This document shows, one piece after another, positions 58,414 through 64,000 of a stretch of 64,000 bases of DNA (position 1 is its first letter; each line of letters begins with the position of its first letter). Origin of the DNA: Corythucha ciliata (taxonomy: Eukaryota > Arthropoda > Insecta > Hemiptera > Tingidae); contig CM075942.1 in NCBI GenBank assembly GCA_038030265.1, forward strand, positions 12,482,029-12,546,028, read 5' to 3'. Under the pieces are notes generated by a model. The model saw only the letters and a program-made list of their open reading frames with translations. It was not told the DNA's origin and did not search any database. A program made the position numbers and the translations under genes.

Positions 58414-58685
58414 GTTAGCTGCAAATAATACTTACAAGAAATACCTACGAACTAAACGCATTTATTTCGACAAGTACCTATATTCAAATAAATTAAAAAA
58501 AAAACTGATTCAGTTCGTGCAAAAACTACGAAACCCCAAAATATACGAGCCGACAGCCTGCGGAGTCCATTTTCAATTCATTATATCACTTACCAGAGCT
58601 AGCAGCAGTAGTCATCTTCACTTCAGGAGGCACTTCAACTATGAACCCGTTTTATTTAATTTAACTTTTTCAAAAGAAAAACCTT

Positions 58686-58822
58686 GGGGCCTATTCTCTA
58701 ACTCCGAAGCAATAGCTTTTTCGAAGTCATATGTTTATTTCATTAATTTTCTTCAAACAAATGAATGAAATAAACACATGGCTGGCGAAAAAAATATTGC
58801 TTGTTGTTAGAGAATAGGCCCC
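58686..58822. mobile_element. 137-base MITE, perfect 17-base ends
   Basis: GGGGCCTATTCTCTAAC and its exact inverse bound a sequence that is itself largely palindromic (CATATGTTTATTTCATT against AATGAAATAAACACATG; GAAGCAATAG against TATTGCTTG). CTT flanks both sides (58683-58685, 58823-58825), a possible 3-base target duplication. Confidence 0.88.
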
Positions 58823-58847
58823 CTTCACTGATGACAACGAAATAACC

Positions 58848-59022
58848 TCCACAGCTCAAACAAAGCCCAATAAGTTTGGGCTGTGGGCGGTGAAAGATAA
58901 ACCATCTTTGGCGTTGATCTGTTTTCTTTGAGCGGTGAAAAGCTGGCTGTGGCTCGGAGTCCTCCGATTGGTTGAAGCCCACAGCTCGGCTTTTTAAAGC
59001 TTGCATTTGAAAGCGGCTTATC
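58848..59022 (-). repeat. Inverse copy of the subterminal repeat block
   Basis: On - it reads AAGCCGCTTTCAAATGCAAGC, GAGCTGTGGGCTTCAACC, CCAAAGATGG and ATCTTTCACCGCCCA, combining features of the copies at 53833 and 54477. Confidence 0.75.
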
Positions 59023-59149
59023 GTCACTGTAGAACTACTTGAAGATTAAAATAAGACTTTTAAATCGAATATTGGTGCAGAAATGTAGCCAAAATTTATG
59101 TGCGAAGTTTAGGCGAGGGGCAGCTGGGAAGGGGTCGAGGAAACCCGCC
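59023..59149 (-). repeat. Right inverted arm of the Harbinger region
   Basis: Inverse of 53596-53722; TTA follows at 59150-59152. Confidence 0.9.
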
Positions 59150-59264
59150 TTAAATAAAGGCGCCGTTTCACGTAAATCTCTTCGCAGATTCCGTGTTTTG
59201 CGTGAAATTCGCTCTAAAAATGAATATTTTCCCATACATTTTGCCTTCGTTGAATGTTGCTTTT

Positions 59265-60701
59265 CAGTGGCGTAGGTAGAGTTTGTCCTGGGGGGGGGGG
59301 GGGATCAGATTGACATCTCGTAAGGTTGAGGGGAAATTGTTAATTTTAGCTGTAAATTGGCGAGTTTTTTCATTTTTAGCCGCGAATTAGCAATTTTTAG
59401 GGCTTAAAATTAACCTTTCTCTTAATTTTGACCAGGCTGATTATTTTATTTTCTAAATATTACCCGCAAATTAGCGATTTTTCTCATTTTACCACCTCAT
59501 TAGCAATTTTATATAACTTTTATAGGTATAGGTTATTGCTTCACGGCAGTTCTAGCCGTGAATTAGCGTATTTTTTAACATTATACTATAGCCATGCATG
59601 AATTAGCCATTTTTCTGAATTTTAGCCACAAAAATGCCTTCAGAAGGTGTGAATTTAAATTATAAATGTAAATTTTTTTGTTTAAATCAAAAAATTTACA
59701 ACTATCCATCCATGTATGTCAAAAAATCGTCATTTTTAAAATATAAATTTCACGACACTTAATCCGAGAATTAGTGATGTTTCTCAATTTTTAGCAGCGA
59801 ATTTTCGCTTTTTCTAAATTTTAGCAGCGTGGTAGAGTTTCCAACCCGTGCATTACCTACTGAGTTTTGTCAATTTTTGCCAAGAATTGGTGTTTGACTC
59901 AATTACAGCTGAAAATGAGCAAATATTTCCATTTTTAACTGAGAATTAGCACTTTTCCCCAATTTGAACTGATAATCAACGTTTTTTTTAATTTTGGCTG
60001 TTCTAATTGGTGATTTTTTCAATTTTTGCCGCGAATTAGTGATTTTCTTCATTTTTGTGTCCGCGAATTTACGTTTTTCCACAACTTTATATCTGCAAAG
60101 CGATTTTTTCCATTCCAGCTGTGAAATAGCGTTATGTACTAATTTTGCGGCCATTCAGCATTCCTATTCCATTATTCATATGCGAATGGGTGATTTTACG
60201 CCATTTCAGTGTGAATTTGCCATTTTTTTCCAATTTAACCTGAAAGCGTCTTTTATTTGCGTGTTTTCTCAACTTTAACTGCGGGGTTTGCCAAAATACA
60301 ACACTTTTGCTTTGATTCCCACAATTTATTCGTAGAATGGCCTCCATGTACCGCGAATCAGCGATTTTTTTTCTTAATTTTAGTCTGGAAGTTGCATCGC
60401 GAGACCACGAATCAGCGCTTTTTACCGATTTTTGTCTGATAGAGAGTCCGTGGCGAACCCCTCTCCCCCTTACATCGGTACACTGCTGCGTTGGGTCTGA
60501 AGCCCAAGTAAAAAGCTGGACGTAATTGGACCTTTTTGGGCTGCTTCAAGTCCTGAAAATCTGCTAAACCTAACTTCAACGTGAAACGCTCATTTTTGGT
60601 GATTTTATGGGGCTCTTCGTTATGGTAGTAGTGCTTCGTTCGCATACTTGTAGCTCTGGGGGGGGGGGATCTATCCCGTCCCCCCCGTACCTGCGCCCCT
60701 G
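59265..60701. mobile_element. hAT-like non-autonomous element filled with array A
   Basis: It starts CAGTGGCGTAGGTA (59265) and ends with the inverse of CAGGGGCGCAGGTA (60701), each followed inward by a long G-run (59289-59302) or, inverted, a C-run plus a second G-run (near 60659-60668). The 8-base flanks are TTGCTTTT (59257-59264) and TTGCCCTT (60702-60709), matching at six of eight. This fits the 8-base target duplication of hAT transposons. The interior from about 59340 to 60430 is forward family A array. No transposase frame is present. Confidence 0.7.
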
Positions 60702-60709
60702 TTGCCCTT

Positions 60710-63700
60710 AATGAGGCGTTTCGTGAGAAGTTCCTAGTCGAAACGTAGCGCGTCTTTCCCATTGCTGTTCCCCTGAATTTGCCGGTTCGCAAAGATTTTG
60801 CTCTGTGTGGTACACGCGTAGTTTCGTACTTTGTCCCAAAGTCCTGAACCTGAAATTTGAGCAATTTTTAAACCGTAGAATCTTGATTTAGCTCTACAAA
60901 AAGCTAATGTTACTTCGAATCTGCACGCTGAATTGACAAATTCGAAATACAGAACGAAAGGCTCCTTCCGGACCGGCGCCACTATAATATGATAACGATG
61001 TGATTACGAAGAGTTTTCAAGCCTTGGATGAAAGTTAATAAAAAGCCAACCCCCCCCCTCTACACCACAACAATAAACGTTTAAATAATAAAAATGTGTT
61101 CAATATATCGTTGTTATTAAAAAAATGCCTTCTATGTAGATGCCGGAGCAATGGATCGTGATGGTGTGGGTGGGGGGTTGCTATATAGAGATCCCTGCAG
61201 GCTTTTTGCTGATCATGTATGTGTGTTTGTGGCGATGGGGAGTGGGTAGGGTTTTTATCTTATTGATATTGGTGGCGGTGCGAGGGATGTAATTTTAGCA
61301 TTGCGCCATATTTTTTGTGTTTCTCGCTTATAGTCACTGAGCGGGGGTTTTTTAAAAACGAAACTATTTTGTAATAACCGACGTTAAAAACTTTAATAAA
61401 GTCGATTGTTTGAAAGGTGTTTCAATATTGTTTTTAATTATAAAACAATCACCCTCCAACCCCTCCTCACCAACCTTCCCCACTCACCCATTGGGAACGC
61501 TCTGTATCAATAAACGCGTACCCTTAGAAAGGGTCTTATAACCAAGGGACCGGGTAAATGACCTTTATAGCAGGTTTTCAAGGGGTGTTTTTAAAAACAA
61601 TTTCAGTGCCATCAAGTCCGTGCTTCCCTCGAAAGATGCTTGTGATGATTCCACGGGGGGGGGGGGGGAGTTAAGGGATGCTGAGGAGCGAATAATATTC
61701 TCATTTTGCACGACCGTCAAAACGATTGTTCTCATGATGGAGGAGGTTTCTCGAGGGGTATTGTTGTTCTGCGAGGAAAAATTATTTTGATGGACCCCGA
61801 AGTTTTAGCTGAGCAAAAAAAATCTCATTTGAACCTTTCCATAAAAAAAATTCTCAAGTTGTCCCATTACCTAACCCTCTCTATTTTTTCCTCGCCCTGA
61901 ATTTTCTTGTCCTCCCCCCCCCTCTCACAGCACAGAGTTAGAAAAATTCTTCTCCAGGTTTCTTTTCATCGTCGTCTTTATACCTCCTTTTAAGGCTTCC
62001 CCCTTTTGGCTGAAGGGTGAGAAAGAGTAGTTTTCAACTACGTTCAAGAAGGGCTTGCCCCCCCCCATCATCACCACCACCAACACAGCACATTTCCTAG
62101 CAACATCTTTCCCTTTTTACTGAAACGGTTGCGCTTGCGTTCCCTCTTTTGAAAATGGGTTGAGGAACTTTTATTGATTCTTATATGTACGAAGTTGCCG
62201 AAGGAAAGGAAAACCCATGATGGTGGGGGTTTGGGTGGGGAAGACTTTGCTTTTGGAGGGTGTGTGTGGGAGGGGGTGTTGAAAAGGAATAAAGGAAAAA
62301 CAAGGATTGAGTGGAGTGGGGTGAAAAAAAAAAAAATGTATAGTGTTCGTCCCCCCCATCAACTCTCATGAATTCAAAGTGAAAATGAGAAAAAGCAAAT
62401 CATTTAAATTGTTCCGAGCTAATGAAAACAAAAAGATAAACGATCTCTTCATTCAATGCCTAAATTCATTAATGAGAAAGGAAATTAAATACCTAACTTT
62501 ATGGATTTAACAGTAATTTTTGGTTGTTTCAGGTGTTCGTGAAAGTGGATAAAGTGTTTTGGAGTGCTCTGAGCTACGCCAAGTGCAGTGCGGTTTCAAG
62601 GTGAGATCAATTTTTCAGCAATGAATAATAATTTTAAAAACATGAGTTGGGGGGAGGGGGTATTTTAATTTTTACCAAAGCCAATAGGAAAAGTTGTTTC
62701 AGACCAAGGGATAAAATAGCCACACCCCACGCTTCTTCTCGTTGAGAAAAGCTCTCGGCTTTCCAAAGTTTAAAGCACCCCCCGGGGGCCTATTTATTCC
62801 ACCTTGAAAATTAAAGTAACTTTCCCTCCAACCCACTCCACCCACTTCTTTGGCCTTTTCCCTAATTTTACAGGAGGAGTACAGGGAGAAACGCTCGCCC
62901 CCTCCCCCTCATCATTCCACCTTCTCTCCTGCAACTTTAGAAGTTGGTGCAACTTGCCTATTAAAACTTTCTCAGACCCTACGCTGCTTCTTCCCTAAGC
63001 TCGTGACAAGACTGTATTCGCCAACATTTTACAGGATTAAACGTATCTGGTGTGTTGAGGGGTGAGGGGATTTAATGCCCGTGGAGATAACCGCGGTTTT
63101 GAACTTTGTTTTATAAGCTCGAAAAAGTGGGCGTCGTCTCAATTTAGATAATGCTTCCTTGTTGCTGAGATTGTTAAGACAAGAAAAAAAGACGATCTCG
63201 TTAAAAATTGACGATAAATCTAAACAATCTTTTTGACAATAGTGCCTTTATTGAAAAACAAAAGAGTAAAATAACGTGAATGCGCCCCTCCTATTTCATT
63301 AAATGATTGTCGCAATGGGCAGGGGATGGCGTTATGAGTACAAAAGCTCCTTACATTGACTGTGTCTTCATGGGTCTGAAAAGAGGAACAGGAAGATGAG
63401 GCCACTTAACACCCTTCTTCCCAAAAACTACGCTGCTCGGAACACTCTTGAATGGGAAATGTAAAAAAAAAAACCGCCCCCGCCAAAATCACCCCTTTAG
63501 TTTTTATCGAGTACTTCTCCCCCCCACCCCTAGCAATCCTTTTCCCCCATAAGCTAAATTTTACGACGTTATCGTAACTTTAAGTGGGAAATAAGACGGT
63601 GGTCGTGTGCCTCCCCAAAGTGTTGGGGAGCAGGAGGACGATTTCAAGGAGTTAAAATCTGGGTACCTATATCTGTGTGTGAGGTTGATGGGCGGGGGGA

Positions 63701-64000
63701 GGGCGAGAGTATAAAAAGACGTCAACAAGTGTCCCACTATTCCCATAAAACCGATCTTAGACGTTCAATTGTCATAAACATAAACGATAAAACGGACCCC
63801 CCCTCCCCCCATTCTCATGATCGTCCTCATCATCAATTCATCTGGCCTATAGACCCAAATTCGGCGGCTATTGTTTCTCCCTTTTTCTATCTGAATCATC
63901 TCATAGTTTATTCTTTCTAGTAACGGATAATTAACGATTAAATTAAGAATAAACTCGAATAAATTAAGTTTATACCTCCCACAAATTTGTTTTCATTTAA
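60710..64000. other. No recognisable gene except a possible exon
   Basis: Unique-looking AT-rich sequence with G/C runs (near 61656, 61911, 62060). Short frames show no recognisable product; see the candidate exon at 62533-62600. Confidence 0.45.
62533..62600 (+). CDS. Possible internal exon of an unidentified host gene
   Basis: A 68-base segment is preceded by a pyrimidine-rich acceptor (GGTTGTTTCAG) and followed by a strong donor (AAG|GTGAGA). Only one of the three + frames is open: VFVKVDKVFWSALSYAKCSAVS plus part of a codon. The other two hit stops within a few codons. No protein family is recognised and no neighbouring exon was identified. It could also be a chance pair of splice-like signals or part of an untranslated exon. 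Confidence 0.3.

Larger units (their letters stand above)
53596..59149. mobile_element. PIF/Harbinger DNA transposon with nested MITEs
   Basis: Inverted arms of 127 bases (53596-53722 and 59023-59149), starting GGCGGGTTTCCTCGACCCC, differ at about three positions. The flanking trinucleotides are TCA and TTA, close to the TWA target typical of PIF/Harbinger. The arms enclose a DDE nuclease gene on + and a MADF/BESS gene on -, the standard two-gene content of the superfamily. Several smaller inverted-repeat elements lie inside. The arms may belong to an outer composite rather than being the transposon's own termini, because Harbinger ends are often shorter. Confidence 0.75.

Overview
This window is AT-rich animal (invertebrate) genomic DNA, mostly non-coding and dominated by mobile elements and degenerate tandem repeats. 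The best gene evidence is in two transposable elements. These are an LTR retrotransposon of the Ty3/gypsy order (12689-16836) and a PIF/Harbinger DNA transposon whose inverted ends enclose 53596-59149. The transposon carries an intron-containing DDE nuclease gene and a convergent MADF/BESS-type partner gene. Short introns (55-90 bases), MADF proteins, foldback MITEs and tRNA-derived fragments fit an arthropod or another small invertebrate. The species cannot be named from sequence alone. No complete host protein-coding gene is recognised; one possible small host exon lies at 62533-62600.

Layout. 1-3069: an island saturated with ACCG/CGGT motifs, containing two blocks of a 21-base minisatellite, a 114-base tandem duplication, a ~90-base tandem repeat and a perfect 26-base palindrome at its right edge. 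3070-8490: no recognisable genes. 8490-20690: long degenerate tandem arrays of ~30-base units (families A and B) and ~180-base units (family C), on alternating strands. The retrotransposon has inserted into these arrays, and a nested element (18328-20457) carries more of them. 20690-30170: no recognisable genes. 30170-34060: arrays A then B. 34060-38750: nothing recognised. 38750-42300: array B, a GC-rich island and a duplicated 140-base block. 42300-47140: nothing recognised. 47140-50460: arrays A and B, a 48-base poly-A tract and a second, unrelated 21-base minisatellite. 51374-59149: a cluster of foldback DNA elements and the Harbinger transposon. 59265-60701: a hAT-like element filled with array A. 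60702-64000: no recognised gene except the candidate exon.

How the parts relate. The retrotransposon has identical 119-base LTRs, a 4-base target duplication, a primer-binding site, a polypurine tract and a well-formed candidate -1 frameshift signal between gag and pol. Its gag and pol nevertheless carry several frameshifts and three in-frame stops, so this copy cannot encode its own proteins. The Harbinger element likewise has nearly identical ends (about 3 differences in 127 bases) but broken transposase and MADF genes. The least described material is the ~30-base array families. They share a CGAAATT/CGCGAATT core, switch strand in blocks, are carried inside elements with CAGTGGCG-type termini, and fill roughly a quarter to a third of the window.
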